Shown: positions 17,664 to 27,150 of the stretch, one piece after another
Position numbering within the stretch: the first letter of the stretch is position 1
Layout: each line of letters opens with the position of its first letter
Origin: Pseudoglutamicibacter cumminsii
Lineage (GTDB): Bacteria > Actinomycetota > Actinomycetes > Actinomycetales > Micrococcaceae
DNA length: 64,000 nucleotides
Assembly (NCBI RefSeq): GCF_016907775.1
Contig: NZ_JAFBCO010000001.1
Coordinates: forward strand, 2,195,254 to 2,259,253
Direction of reading: 5' to 3'
The notes under the pieces: model-generated
What the model was told of the DNA's origin: nothing
Databases searched by the model: none
What the model saw: only the letters and a program-made list of their open reading frames with translations
Program-made: the position numbers and the translations under genes

Positions 17664-18544
17664 GACAAACCCCCATGCTCACCTCGGCCACCCACCAGAT
17701 CAACAAAACGATCCTCAAGCGACATGCCGCCACGCACATCGTCCACCGTGCCCGCAGCCTTCAACTCGCCCTGAGCAATCACCGCAACGTGCGAGCACAT
17801 CCGCTGAACCAAATCCATAACGTGGCTCGAAATCAGAACCGTGCCGCCCTGCTCGACGTACGTGTTCAAAATGTCGCGAATGTTCGCACTCGAAACCGGA
17901 TCCACCGCCTCGAACGGCTCATCCAGAACCAAAACCTGCGGCGCATGAACCATCGCGCACGCCAACGCAACTTTCTTATGCATACCGGCCGAATAATCAA
18001 CGACCTGCTTATCAGCCGCACCCTGCAGATCCATGACCCGCAGAAGATCCTCGACCCGCTCATCGACCACCGCGGCATCCATGCCACGCAAACGACCCGT
18101 ATACGTGATCAGCTGACGGCCCGAAAGACGGTCGAAAAGCCGCATGCCATCTGCGAGAACACCCAGCTTCTGCTTAGCTTCAAGTGGCCGCTCCCACACG
18201 TCAACACCGGTCACGTACGCATGACCCATATCCGGGCGCAACAAGCCCGTCAGCATCGAGAGCGTCGTCGTCTTACCTGCACCGTTCGGACCGACCAAAC
18301 CGTAGAACGAGCCACGTGGGACATCAAACGCGAACGGGTACACAGCGACCTTGTCCCCGAACGTCTTGCCTAACCCACGGAAGCTCACCGCAACCGTAGA
18401 AGGATCGGCGAGCTGTTGCATGTGGTGGCTTTCAGGGCGGTTCTGATGTGCTGTGTTACGTGAAGCTGTGTTGTTCTGAAGGCTCTCAGGAGCTTGTTCG
18501 TTTCGTTCGTGGTTATGCGCGTGTTCGCTCGCGTTATGTGTCAT
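17648..18544 (-). CDS. ABC exporter ATP-binding protein
   Basis: A 298-residue ATPase. Walker A is GPNGAGKTT; the signature is the degenerate YSAGMHKKVALA instead of LSGGQ; Walker B is LVLDEPFEAVDP, followed by the H-loop SSHVMD. The first 41 residues from the chosen ATG at 18544 are His/Asn/Glu-rich and unlike the family; ATG at 18421 would remove them and start just before the conserved FRGLGKTFG. The frame is open to 18586, but that start would lie inside a terminator hairpin and is rejected. Overlaps the permease gene by 16 bases. Confidence 0.88.
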   Translation of the reverse strand: MTHNASEHAHNHERNEQAPESLQNNTASRNTAHQNRPESHHMQQLADPSTVAVSFRGLGKTFGDKVAVYPFAFDVPRGSFYGLVGPNGAGKTTTLSMLTGLLRPDMGHAYVTGVDVWERPLEAKQKLGVLADGMRLFDRLSGRQLITYTGRLRGMDAAVVDERVEDLLRVMDLQGAADKQVVDYSAGMHKKVALACAMVHAPQVLVLDEPFEAVDPVSSANIRDILNTYVEQGGTVLISSHVMDLVQRMCSHVAVIAQGELKAAGTVDDVRGGMSLEDRFVDLVGGRGEHGGLSWLHS

Positions 18545-18572
18545 AGAAAAATCCAAACACGCACGTTTAAAC

Positions 18573-18610
18573 GATGCAAGCACCACGCCGTTGAGGGTGG
18601 TGCTTGCATC
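18573..18610 (-). terminator. terminator after the CnoX-like gene
   Basis: A perfect 14-bp stem (18573-18586 with 18597-18610) and a 10-base loop, 27 bases past the stop of the thioredoxin/TPR gene. It insulates that gene from the ABC operon. Confidence 0.85.
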
Positions 18611-18637
18611 AAGTAGCCGGAGGATGCCGCGGTTCTG

Positions 18638-19642
18638 TTAGAACAAGCTCATCGCTAGCTTGCGGCGGCCAGCTGCAACACGCGGATCGCTCTGGCCCAC
18701 CGCGCTAAACAACTCAACCAAATGCACACGCGCGGTCTCTCTGTCATCGCTGTGGTGAGCACCGATGAAGCGGATCAAACGCAAGAATGCATCATCCACG
18801 TGCCCACCCACAACATCGAGATCAGCAACATCGATCTGAGCCTGAACATCATCCGGGCGGGACGCAGCAGCATCGCGCACCGCCTGCGCATCAAACCCAG
18901 ACACGCGCTTCAACAAATCCACCCGATGCACGCCAGCCTCGGCCTCCGCATCAGCGGGGTTATCCTCAACAGCGCGCTCGTACAGAGCCCGCGCCGCATC
19001 GTACTCCCCCTGCGAAACCAGCGCATCAGCCTCAGCGAATCGCCCACCTGTGGCTTCTGCGCCGGCCGTGTTGATCGGAGGAACAGTCGACGCCATGCCC
19101 TGCTGAACAGCGACCTGCTGCAACTCCTGAAGAGCCGCCGCCATCTGCTCAGCATCGATCGGTCCAGCGAACAACGGCATCGGTCGGCCGCCCAAGATCG
19201 CTAGCACCATCGGCACCTGCTGAATCTGTAGCGCCTGGGCAACCCGTGGCTGCTCATCGACATCCACAACACCCAGGATGAACTTACCGGCCTGAGCCTC
19301 AACTGCATCGTCGACGACGCGGACCACCGCATCAGCCGATTCAGAACGGGCCGAGTAAGCGACCATGAACGCCGGAACCCGCGCGCTTAGCTGCGCGAAC
19401 TCCTGGAGCGATTGCTCACTGATGACCGTGGCCCACTGCCCCAACGTCGCTTCCATGCCCGATGTGGAGCCCCCTTGGCCTGCCTGCAGCTGCGCAGACT
19501 GGCCCTGTTGTGACGCTTGCTGCCCCAAAGCCGACAGATCCACTGCACCAGCCGAAGACGCCGGAACAGCCGGCTCAGCCTGACGCTCAGGTGCGCCCTC
19601 AGCCTGGCCCATGCCCTGCGGCTCAAACGATGAGGAATTCAT
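18638..19642 (-). CDS. CnoX/YbbN-like thioredoxin-fold TPR protein
   Basis: A 334-residue cytosolic protein. A Gln/Ala/Pro-rich N-terminus of about 70 residues precedes a thioredoxin-like domain (VPAFMVAYSARSE, then the VDVDEQPRVAQALQIQQVPMVL strand with its cis-Pro) and C-terminal tetratricopeptide helices (GEYDAARALYERAVEDNPADAEAEAG). The CxxC active site is absent: ARSE stands in its place, as in YbbN-type co-chaperones that hold unfolded proteins. The start is ATG at 19642; a TTG two codons upstream is possible. Transcription ends at a strong hairpin. Confidence 0.85.
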   Translation of the reverse strand: MNSSSFEPQGMGQAEGAPERQAEPAVPASSAGAVDLSALGQQASQQGQSAQLQAGQGGSTSGMEATLGQWATVISEQSLQEFAQLSARVPAFMVAYSARSESADAVVRVVDDAVEAQAGKFILGVVDVDEQPRVAQALQIQQVPMVLAILGGRPMPLFAGPIDAEQMAAALQELQQVAVQQGMASTVPPINTAGAEATGGRFAEADALVSQGEYDAARALYERAVEDNPADAEAEAGVHRVDLLKRVSGFDAQAVRDAAASRPDDVQAQIDVADLDVVGGHVDDAFLRLIRFIGAHHSDDRETARVHLVELFSAVGQSDPRVAAGRRKLAMSLF

Positions 19643-19712
19643 AGACAAGACGGAATCACCCTCTCAACGACGCCCCGAATACACCCGTTCAAAGGCTACG
19701 GAGCCCAGAAAA

Positions 19713-22013
19713 CTACTTAAGTTCAGCGCCAACCGGTACGTAGGACATACCAACGATCTCTGCCGGCTTACCGTTCTTCACATTGATGACAACAGGGATC
19801 GTCAACCGCGCCTCGATCGGCTTCTCAGTCTCCTTCTCCCCAATAAACTCACGGATAAATCCAGCCAACGTCGTCTTGCCGCCATCCTTTTCCGGAGTCA
19901 TCGTCATGGTCTCCGTGATCGAACCGGAAACCATGACGCTACCGTCAGGAAGCTTCACTGCGTTCGCGGACTTGGCGTCAACCTTGTAGGAGGTCGTGAA
20001 CTTACCCTTGCCGTCGTCCTCGTAGCTCTTCTTCGTATCCGCATTCGCCTTACGAAGCTGGTCGACCATCGACGACTTTGCAAACTTCTTCGCAGAATCC
20101 GACTTCTCATCAGCGAGGGCGTCAGTAAACTGCTTCAAAGTCTCGTCTGGCGACATCAGGCCGTCCTCCGAATCGCCAGGGGCGACCACACTCACTTGCG
20201 GATCTCCTACAGCAATGCCTGGGAAGGTCGCCTTTTCTACCATAGGAACGGCAGAAACAACCTTGTACTGCTCACGCGCGCTCGCCTGCTTGAGCGTCAC
20301 TACGACTGGCAAATCCTTGCTGCTGTCCGTCGTCACCGCCATCACGGTACGAGGAAACTCACGATCAACCGGAACAGCGGCGGTCACAACCTTGCTGGAA
20401 ATCGGCGGAACAAGGTTGTCATTCAGCTTGACCTTCTTCTTGAGCGCTGAGTACAAGTCCTTGCGCAAAGTCAATGCAGCGCCATCGAAACGAGCCTCAA
20501 GCTTCTTAGCGTCGCGGTCCTTGTCACCCTTGGCGCCAACCTCGCTCGCGTCCTTGATGATGCGCTCGAGTTGCGATGTCACCAAGACCGAGTAGGCCTC
20601 ATCGTCAGAAGATGCCACTTCTGAAGGTGTCGACGGCGCGCCAGTGTCGGATGACGGATCCGCCCAAGCCAACTGGGCCGGAACTGCAACACCCAAAGCA
20701 GCGCCGGCAGCAACCAGACGCTTCCACAAACGTTGGCGAGGGGCCAGGCCCCGGCGGCGTGCAACTGGCGTTTGGTCACCGTTATCGGCTACGGACTGCA
20801 TACGCTGATCATCTTCAGGGTTCACAGCGCCACCCTCCTGCGGGGCCTCATCATCGGCGACCTCAACCTCGATGACTTCCGTGTCACCACCGTACGGTTG
20901 CACGGCAGGCATTCCGCCGTCGAAATCGTCGTCGTTCGTCTCGTCACCGTTCGTTTCCTCGCGAGCATCGTCCTCAACGTCGCCCTCAGCCACGGGTTCC
21001 TCCAACTCAACAGGAACGGTCCCGTCCTGAGCCTCAGCCTCGCGGTCCTCTGCCTCAGTTTCGACGTCCTCAGCTTCAGCGGGAGCTACGACCCCATGCA
21101 TCCGGTTCGAAACGATCGTGTCATCCGACTGCGGGACATATGGCTCGGTACCACCAAAATTAGGCAAACCAGCACGTCGCTTTTCTCCGCGGACGTCTTC
21201 TACCGCGTTCCCTTCCGATGCATCGACGTCATCAGCACGCGCATCATCTGCAGCAACCGCATCCGCAGTCACCACACCCGCAGCAGCGGCACCAGAACCC
21301 GCGGCGGCCTGGCGTCCTCCGCGCGGGCGACGCTCGCTTACAGAACTCTCACGCCGAGCCGCAGCGGCACGACGTGGAGACTCAGCTACGCGCCGCCCAG
21401 TGCGCTTCTTAGGACGCGACATCGCCAGAATCAGCGCAAGACCAAACAAGATGACGGCTGCAACGAACCACGGAGTCGCTTTCGACCACTTGACCGACGT
21501 CTCAGCCTCCGGGTTATCCCACGTCACCACAAGATCCTTAGGGGCAGGCTCAGAGCCGTCCTTCATGACCATCAAAGCAATCGGCCCACGGATCTCCTCA
21601 GGCCAGGTCACATCCCAACGACCATCCTGCTCCGACTCTGAAATCCACAAGTCAGAGCCTTTCGGGTTCGGCGCCTTCGCCTCGCCCTTTCTGTGATCAA
21701 CCTTAAACGTACGCTCATCAGTATCCACAGATTTGATGACGTTCACCGCCGATGAGCCAGCCCACGCGTCGATATCCCACGGACGAGCAACAACAACAGT
21801 GAACTTGCTGCCCTCGTCCAACTTAACCTCAGGATTCGATTCAGGAGCCAGATGAAGATCCGAAGAGATCATCGTGATAGGCGCGTCCGGAGTGTCCTGT
21901 GGGACCTCCGCGCTGAGACGATCCTCAGGCGACCACCACGTCATAAGTCCAATACCGATGATGAGGCACACCACGCCTATCACCAGGGCTACCGTGCTGA
22001 TAATTTTTCGCAC
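19713..22013 (-). CDS. large membrane protein with three hydrophobic segments, function unknown
   Basis: A 766-residue protein that I do not recognise with certainty. Hydrophobic segments are at about residues 5-27, 178-197 and 445-465. The first pair brackets an extracytoplasmic domain of about 150 residues. Next comes a long cytosolic stretch, first Arg/Ala-rich, then strongly acidic with Glu/Asp/Val. The third segment (LVAAGAALGVAVPAQLAWADPSS) looks like an embedded signal sequence leading to a Lys/Asp/Ser-rich extracytoplasmic domain of about 300 residues. Similar actinobacterial proteins are often labelled glycosyltransferase, but no such motif is visible. Start is GTG at 22013; it diverges from the AI-2E permease gene. 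Confidence 0.7.
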   Translation of the reverse strand: MRKIISTVALVIGVVCLIIGIGLMTWWSPEDRLSAEVPQDTPDAPITMISSDLHLAPESNPEVKLDEGSKFTVVVARPWDIDAWAGSSAVNVIKSVDTDERTFKVDHRKGEAKAPNPKGSDLWISESEQDGRWDVTWPEEIRGPIALMVMKDGSEPAPKDLVVTWDNPEAETSVKWSKATPWFVAAVILFGLALILAMSRPKKRTGRRVAESPRRAAAARRESSVSERRPRGGRQAAAGSGAAAAGVVTADAVAADDARADDVDASEGNAVEDVRGEKRRAGLPNFGGTEPYVPQSDDTIVSNRMHGVVAPAEAEDVETEAEDREAEAQDGTVPVELEEPVAEGDVEDDAREETNGDETNDDDFDGGMPAVQPYGGDTEVIEVEVADDEAPQEGGAVNPEDDQRMQSVADNGDQTPVARRRGLAPRQRLWKRLVAAGAALGVAVPAQLAWADPSSDTGAPSTPSEVASSDDEAYSVLVTSQLERIIKDASEVGAKGDKDRDAKKLEARFDGAALTLRKDLYSALKKKVKLNDNLVPPISSKVVTAAVPVDREFPRTVMAVTTDSSKDLPVVVTLKQASAREQYKVVSAVPMVEKATFPGIAVGDPQVSVVAPGDSEDGLMSPDETLKQFTDALADEKSDSAKKFAKSSMVDQLRKANADTKKSYEDDGKGKFTTSYKVDAKSANAVKLPDGSVMVSGSITETMTMTPEKDGGKTTLAGFIREFIGEKETEKPIEARLTIPVVINVKNGKPAEIVGMSYVPVGAELK

Positions 22014-22151
22014 TATAGGTCAATCATCCTCGCATCAGCCGCGGCGAAGCACGCCGCAGTTCGGTCAAGTCACATACGCAGACACAGCCGCGCATAGAAA
22101 GAGTCTAACGAGTCGATCTAGAGCCTGTCCGAAAATCACCTGAATCTTAGG

Positions 22152-22157
22152 TAATCT
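22152..22157 (+). promoter_or_regulatory. -10 element of the AI-2E family permease gene (leaderless)
   Basis: TAATCT ends 7 bases before the ATG at 22165; no Shine-Dalgarno sequence. Confidence 0.55.
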
Positions 22158-22164
22158 AGCCCAC

Positions 22165-23607
22165 ATGACGCCGCATCAAGACGAGACCCCATCCTCGGAT
22201 TCGGAAACCGAAAACACGCGCCCACCGGGGATGCAACCCGAAGATCTTCCAGAAGAAGTGCGTCTAAGTTCAAACGACCGCGACACAGACACTGACGATG
22301 CGGACGAGGACTCAGCTGAAAGCGCAACGCCACACGCGGATAGTCGCGATGTATCCGGCGTCGCATCACCTGTACCGGAAGGACATGGGGCCGTTTCTGC
22401 GTCAACGCCTGCAGCAGCACGCTTCCGCAAGTTCGTGCCCGTCTGGCTTGGCCGCGCCCTCACCACAACGGGTGCCCCTGACCGCCACGTGCAAGAACCT
22501 ACCCACGACGTCGCTGTCGATGCGGATGCAACGTCCCAACCTGGCCTTGACGATGCAGACGGGAAGCCAGCTGATTCCGCTGTGGCTAGTACCCCCGTCA
22601 AAACCGGTTTCGGCCTCGCGGTAGGCGTAGCTCTTGCCGTCATCGCGTGGCTCGTCCTCGCCGAACTGTCTCAACTTTTGACCTGGATCGCGTTGGCGAT
22701 GTTCATCGCGCTCGGACTCAACCCCATCGTTCGCTTCTTCGAATCGCGCGGTTGGCGTAGGTGGGTCGGCGTGCTTGTGGTCGCCCTCGGCATGGTCGCG
22801 TTCATCGGCGGGTTCTTAAGCTTGCTGATCCCGGCGCTGATAACTCAGATCACCGAGCTGGCGCGCCGGGCCCCCACCATCCTCGACGGTGTCACCAACC
22901 ATCCGCTGGTCGAAAAACTCGATGCACAGTTCCACGTCATCGACAAAGCTAATGAAGAGGTCAGGGCCTTCATCAATAGCCCCGACACGCTCGCGAATGT
23001 GATCAACGCCGGCAACTTTGTGGGCCAGTTCTTCTTCGGAGCACTCATCGTCTTCGTTCTCGCGACATATTTCCTGGCTTCGATGCCTCAGCTAAAACTG
23101 TTCGTGTACTCGTTCGCCCCTGCATCCAAGCGGGAGCGCGTTGCTGTCTTGTCAGAAAACATAACTCGCTCCGTCGGCAACTACGTCATGGGGCAAGCCA
23201 CGGTCGCTCTCATCAACGCTTGTTTCTCATTCATTCTGATGACAATCTTCGGCGTCCCCTATTCGTTGCTGCTCGCGCTGTGTGTCGCGATGCTCGCATT
23301 CATCCCGCTCGTCGGTGGCGTAACAGCGGGTGCGCTCGTCGTGATCGTAGATCTGTTCTCGTTGTCGTGGCAGTCGACGCTGCTGTACGCAATTCTCTAT
23401 GTCGTTTATCTGCAGGTCGAGGCATACTTCATCTCGCCAAAGATCATGTCGAGGGCAGTCAAGGTACCCGGTGCAGTGGTCGTGATTGCCGTGATCGCTG
23501 GTGGTGCGTTGTTCGGTGTCCTGGGCGCTCTGATGGCAATCCCGGTTGCGGCAGCGGCGATCACGCTGATCAAGGAAGTGTTCTTCCGCCGCCAAGATGC
23601 ACGCTGA
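22165..23607 (+). CDS. AI-2E/PerM family membrane transporter
   Basis: A 480-residue permease of the UPF0118 (AI-2E exporter/PerM) family. An acidic, disordered cytosolic N-terminus of about 150 residues precedes the first helix (VGVALAVIAWLVLAELSQLL). Eight or so helices follow, with family motifs GLNPIVRFFESRGWRRW, FVYSFAPASKRERV, the GVPYSLLLAL helix and FIPLVGGVTAG. The transported substrate is not established for most members; related proteins act as Na/H antiporters or export small molecules. The long N-terminal tail is unusual. The last codons and stop lie inside a short repeat array. Confidence 0.9.
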   Translation: MTPHQDETPSSDSETENTRPPGMQPEDLPEEVRLSSNDRDTDTDDADEDSAESATPHADSRDVSGVASPVPEGHGAVSASTPAAARFRKFVPVWLGRALTTTGAPDRHVQEPTHDVAVDADATSQPGLDDADGKPADSAVASTPVKTGFGLAVGVALAVIAWLVLAELSQLLTWIALAMFIALGLNPIVRFFESRGWRRWVGVLVVALGMVAFIGGFLSLLIPALITQITELARRAPTILDGVTNHPLVEKLDAQFHVIDKANEEVRAFINSPDTLANVINAGNFVGQFFFGALIVFVLATYFLASMPQLKLFVYSFAPASKRERVAVLSENITRSVGNYVMGQATVALINACFSFILMTIFGVPYSLLLALCVAMLAFIPLVGGVTAGALVVIVDLFSLSWQSTLLYAILYVVYLQVEAYFISPKIMSRAVKVPGAVVVIAVIAGGALFGVLGALMAIPVAAAAITLIKEVFFRRQDAR

Positions 23608-23665
23608 TAACACAGATGCACGCTGATGGACGCAGCCGCACAGATAACACAGACGCACACTGATA
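23595..23665. repeat. degenerate short repeats at the 3' end of the AI-2E permease gene
   Basis: The unit AGATGCACGCTGAT occurs at 23595-23608 and 23614-23627 (19 bases apart), with a variant AGACGCACACTGATA at 23651-23665. TAACACAGA occurs at 23608-23616 and again at 23645-23653. The first unit encodes the last three residues and the stop of the permease. Confidence 0.75.
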
Positions 23666-23671
23666 CGTAGC

Positions 23672-24052
23672 TTAACGGCGACGCGGTGCGTGGTTATCCC
23701 AGCATTTGTTGTGCCAGTGGCGGCGGTCAGCTTCCGCGTCTGCATCTGAACGGGAGCCGTCGGCCCTCCACGCAACGATGTGAGCTACCCCGGGCGGGAT
23801 CAGCTGGTCACAGCCTGGACAGCGGTAGTGTTTCCCTGCACCGTAGCCAGGTACTGCTCGGACGTGCCATAGCCCGTCGCTGAACTCTTGGAGGGGTTCG
23901 TGGCCGTAGTGGAGCCATCCTGCACCCGCATCCAGATCCCATGCTCTCGTACGGACCGGGCGCGAACCCCGAGACGACGTCGACTGACGCGATCCCCCGC
24001 CACGACGACTTGGCCCGCGTTCTTGCGGGGCACGGCGGTTCTTACGTCCCAA
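23672..24052 (-). CDS. zinc-finger-like actinobacterial protein, TTG start
   Basis: A 126-residue basic protein. An Arg/Ser/Gly-rich N-terminus (about 35 residues) is followed by a Trp-rich conserved region and a probable zinc site formed by CPGC and the later HWHNKCW, resembling an HNH-type zinc arrangement without clear catalytic proof. Relatives are often named ATP/GTP-binding protein, but no P-loop is present. The start is TTG at 24052: AGGGAGG ends five bases upstream, a strong ribosome binding site. It diverges from nucS across 87 bases, suggesting a nucleic-acid-related role by context only. Confidence 0.72.
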   Translation of the reverse strand: MGRKNRRAPQERGPSRRGGGSRQSTSSRGSRPVRTRAWDLDAGAGWLHYGHEPLQEFSDGLWHVRAVPGYGAGKHYRCPGCDQLIPPGVAHIVAWRADGSRSDADAEADRRHWHNKCWDNHAPRRR

Positions 24053-24126
24053 GGTTCCCTCCCTTCACGAGGCCCATCAAACAGTTAACACCCTACCCAG
24101 CTCCACGCATGCGCACCGGCTACAGC

Positions 24127-24132
24127 TAAACT
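24127..24132 (+). promoter_or_regulatory. -10 element of nucS (leaderless)
   Basis: TAAACT ends 7 bases before the ATG at 24140. Confidence 0.55.
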
Positions 24133-24139
24133 AGCCTGG

Positions 24140-24835
24140 ATGCGACTTCTGATTGCTACATGCGCTGTTGATTACACTGGTCGGCTCAACGCCCACCTGC
24201 CGAAAGCCAAGCGGCTCATCATGGTCAAGGCTGATGGTTCGGTCTTGATCCACAACGATGGCGGCTCCTATAAGCCGCTCAACTGGATGAGCGCGCCGGT
24301 CACTACTCATGTGCAGGAACCCGATGACGTGGATGCTGCGGAAGGCGTCGAGTCGATGTGGATCGTCCGTAACGCTAAGACCGGAGATGCGCTGACTATC
24401 CGCATCTACGAGGTCTTTTCTGATGAGTCGCACGAGTTCGGTGTGGACCCCGGGCTCATCAAGGACGGCGTCGAGGCTGATCTGCAGCGCCTATTGGCTG
24501 AGCAGATCCACTTGATCGGCGAGGGTGCGGCTCTGGTACGGCGTGAGTACATGACCGCTATCGGGCCGGTGGATATCCTCGCTCGCGATGCGAATGGTGG
24601 CTACGTTGCAATTGAGCTCAAGCGTCGCGGTGAGATCGATGGCGTAGAACAGTTGACCCGCTATCTTGAGTTGATGAACCGCGACCCTCATTTGGCGCCT
24701 GTGCGGGGTATTTTCGCGGCGCAGTTGATCAAGCCGCAGGCTCGCACGCTCGCTGAGGATCGGGACATCGAATGCTTGGTTCTGGATTACGATGCGATGC
24801 GCGGCGTGGATGACGTCGAGTCCCGTCTGTTCTAG
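24140..24835 (+). CDS. nucS: NucS/EndoMS mismatch endonuclease
   Basis: A 231-residue endonuclease that cuts mismatched DNA and replaces MutS-MutL repair in most actinobacteria. The N-terminal DNA-binding domain begins [15 protein letters not shown] and has the [11 protein letters not shown] and SYKPLNWM strands. The C-terminal RecB-like nuclease domain carries the catalytic series GPVDILARD, then [21 protein letters not shown]. The last residues, ESRLF, match the beta-clamp-binding tail of the family. Start is supported by a -10 element giving a leaderless message. It is monocistronic and ends at a strong terminator. Confidence 0.96.
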   Translation: MRLLIATCAVDYTGRLNAHLPKAKRLIMVKADGSVLIHNDGGSYKPLNWMSAPVTTHVQEPDDVDAAEGVESMWIVRNAKTGDALTIRIYEVFSDESHEFGVDPGLIKDGVEADLQRLLAEQIHLIGEGAALVRREYMTAIGPVDILARDANGGYVAIELKRRGEIDGVEQLTRYLELMNRDPHLAPVRGIFAAQLIKPQARTLAEDRDIECLVLDYDAMRGVDDVESRLF

Positions 24836-24867
24836 CTCTTAGGGCTAGGTCTTAGGGCTAAAAACTG

Positions 24868-24903
24868 CTGGGGCTCCTCACCGGATTCGGTGAGGAGCCC
24901 CAG
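24868..24903. terminator. bidirectional terminator between nucS and DUF2550
   Basis: A perfect 16-bp stem (24868-24883 with 24888-24903) and GATT loop. It serves nucS and the end of the ATP synthase operon, which converge here. Confidence 0.88.
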
Positions 24904-24916
24904 CGGTTACGAGCAC

Positions 24917-25360
24917 TTAGTTCGACGGCGATTGACGCCACGTCCCCATGCCTGCGACCGGCCCGGCTTCAACCCAGGAGGCGAGACCGGTGTAGTCTCC
25001 GTAGCTCATCGCGAGACGAAGTGATTCTTCCTGGTTTTTCAGGTCGACCACAACCCAGTCCGCCGGTATACGGCCCCCAACGTTCTCGGATGGTTCCCAC
25101 CCCAGAACCTCAATGTTGGGCCGTTGCAGCTTCATCACAGGGATGGGGCTCACCGAGAACAGGCGCAGCACGTCGAGCCTGTGGTCGCCGTACCTGCAGA
25201 TGACTTTCGTCCATCGGTTCTGGTGGTTTAGCAGTGCACTCTTAAACGTGCCGAGGGTACGCCGCAACTGGTTGCGGCGTACCCTCATAGCAACGAAGTA
25301 GGCGCCGATCACCACAAGAACAAGAACTCCCAACAGGAGTAGCCCCTGTGCTATCGACAT
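24917..25360 (-). CDS. DUF2550 membrane-anchored protein
   Basis: A 147-residue actinobacterial protein of unknown function that regularly follows atpC. One N-terminal membrane helix (residues 4-24) is followed by a basic segment and a small beta-rich cytosolic domain with ICRYGDHRLDVLRLFS and DWVVVDLKNQEE. The ATG lies six bases after the atpC stop, so it is read as the last gene of the ATP synthase operon. Codons 25-36 form a perfect inverted repeat (25253-25286). Confidence 0.85.
   Translation of the reverse strand: MSIAQGLLLLGVLVLVVIGAYFVAMRVRRNQLRRTLGTFKSALLNHQNRWTKVICRYGDHRLDVLRLFSVSPIPVMKLQRPNIEVLGWEPSENVGGRIPADWVVVDLKNQEESLRLAMSYGDYTGLASWVEAGPVAGMGTWRQSPSN
25253..25286. repeat. perfect inverted repeat inside the DUF2550 gene
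   Basis: Arms 25253-25268 and 25271-25286 are perfectly complementary over 16 bp with a TG loop. They lie wholly within coding sequence, encoding the basic stretch after the membrane helix. Confidence 0.85.
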
Positions 25361-25366
25361 GGTGAA

Positions 25367-25642
25367 TCAGGCTACGGTCGAATCCACGAGCGACGCACGG
25401 TCAGCGACAATGGTGACTCGGTTCGAATCGACCGAGAAGAAGCCCCCAGCGGCCTGAATGTGGATGCGAGCGCCATCGACGGGCTCTACCTCCACGTCGC
25501 CGCTGGCAAGCAGAGCCATGAGTGGCGAGTGAGAAGGCATGACGCCGATCTCGCCTTCCACCGTGGTTGCTTTCACGAAACGTGCCTCACCAGACCACAC
25601 GTGGCGGTCTGCTGCGACAACTTCCACATCCAACGTAGCCAT
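25367..25642 (-). CDS. atpC: F1Fo ATP synthase subunit epsilon, short form
   Basis: A 91-residue epsilon subunit, part of the central stalk. It contains the N-terminal beta-sandwich (LDVEVVAADRHVWSGEARFV, GEIGVMPSHSPLMALL, GGFFSVDSNRVTIVAD) and ends right after it, so the C-terminal two-helix domain that inhibits ATP hydrolysis in longer homologues is missing. The gene sits two bases after atpD. The short form occurs in related Micrococcales, so it is more likely natural than a truncation. Confidence 0.92.
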   Translation of the reverse strand: MATLDVEVVAADRHVWSGEARFVKATTVEGEIGVMPSHSPLMALLASGDVEVEPVDGARIHIQAAGGFFSVDSNRVTIVADRASLVDSTVA

Positions 25643-25644
25643 AA

Positions 25645-27150
<1,506 letters not shown>

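Noticed and set aside
20576..21696. Several overlapping frames on the plus strand opposite the 766-residue membrane protein
   Set aside because: They have no ribosome binding sites or family features and mirror the Glu/Asp/Ala codons of the real gene.
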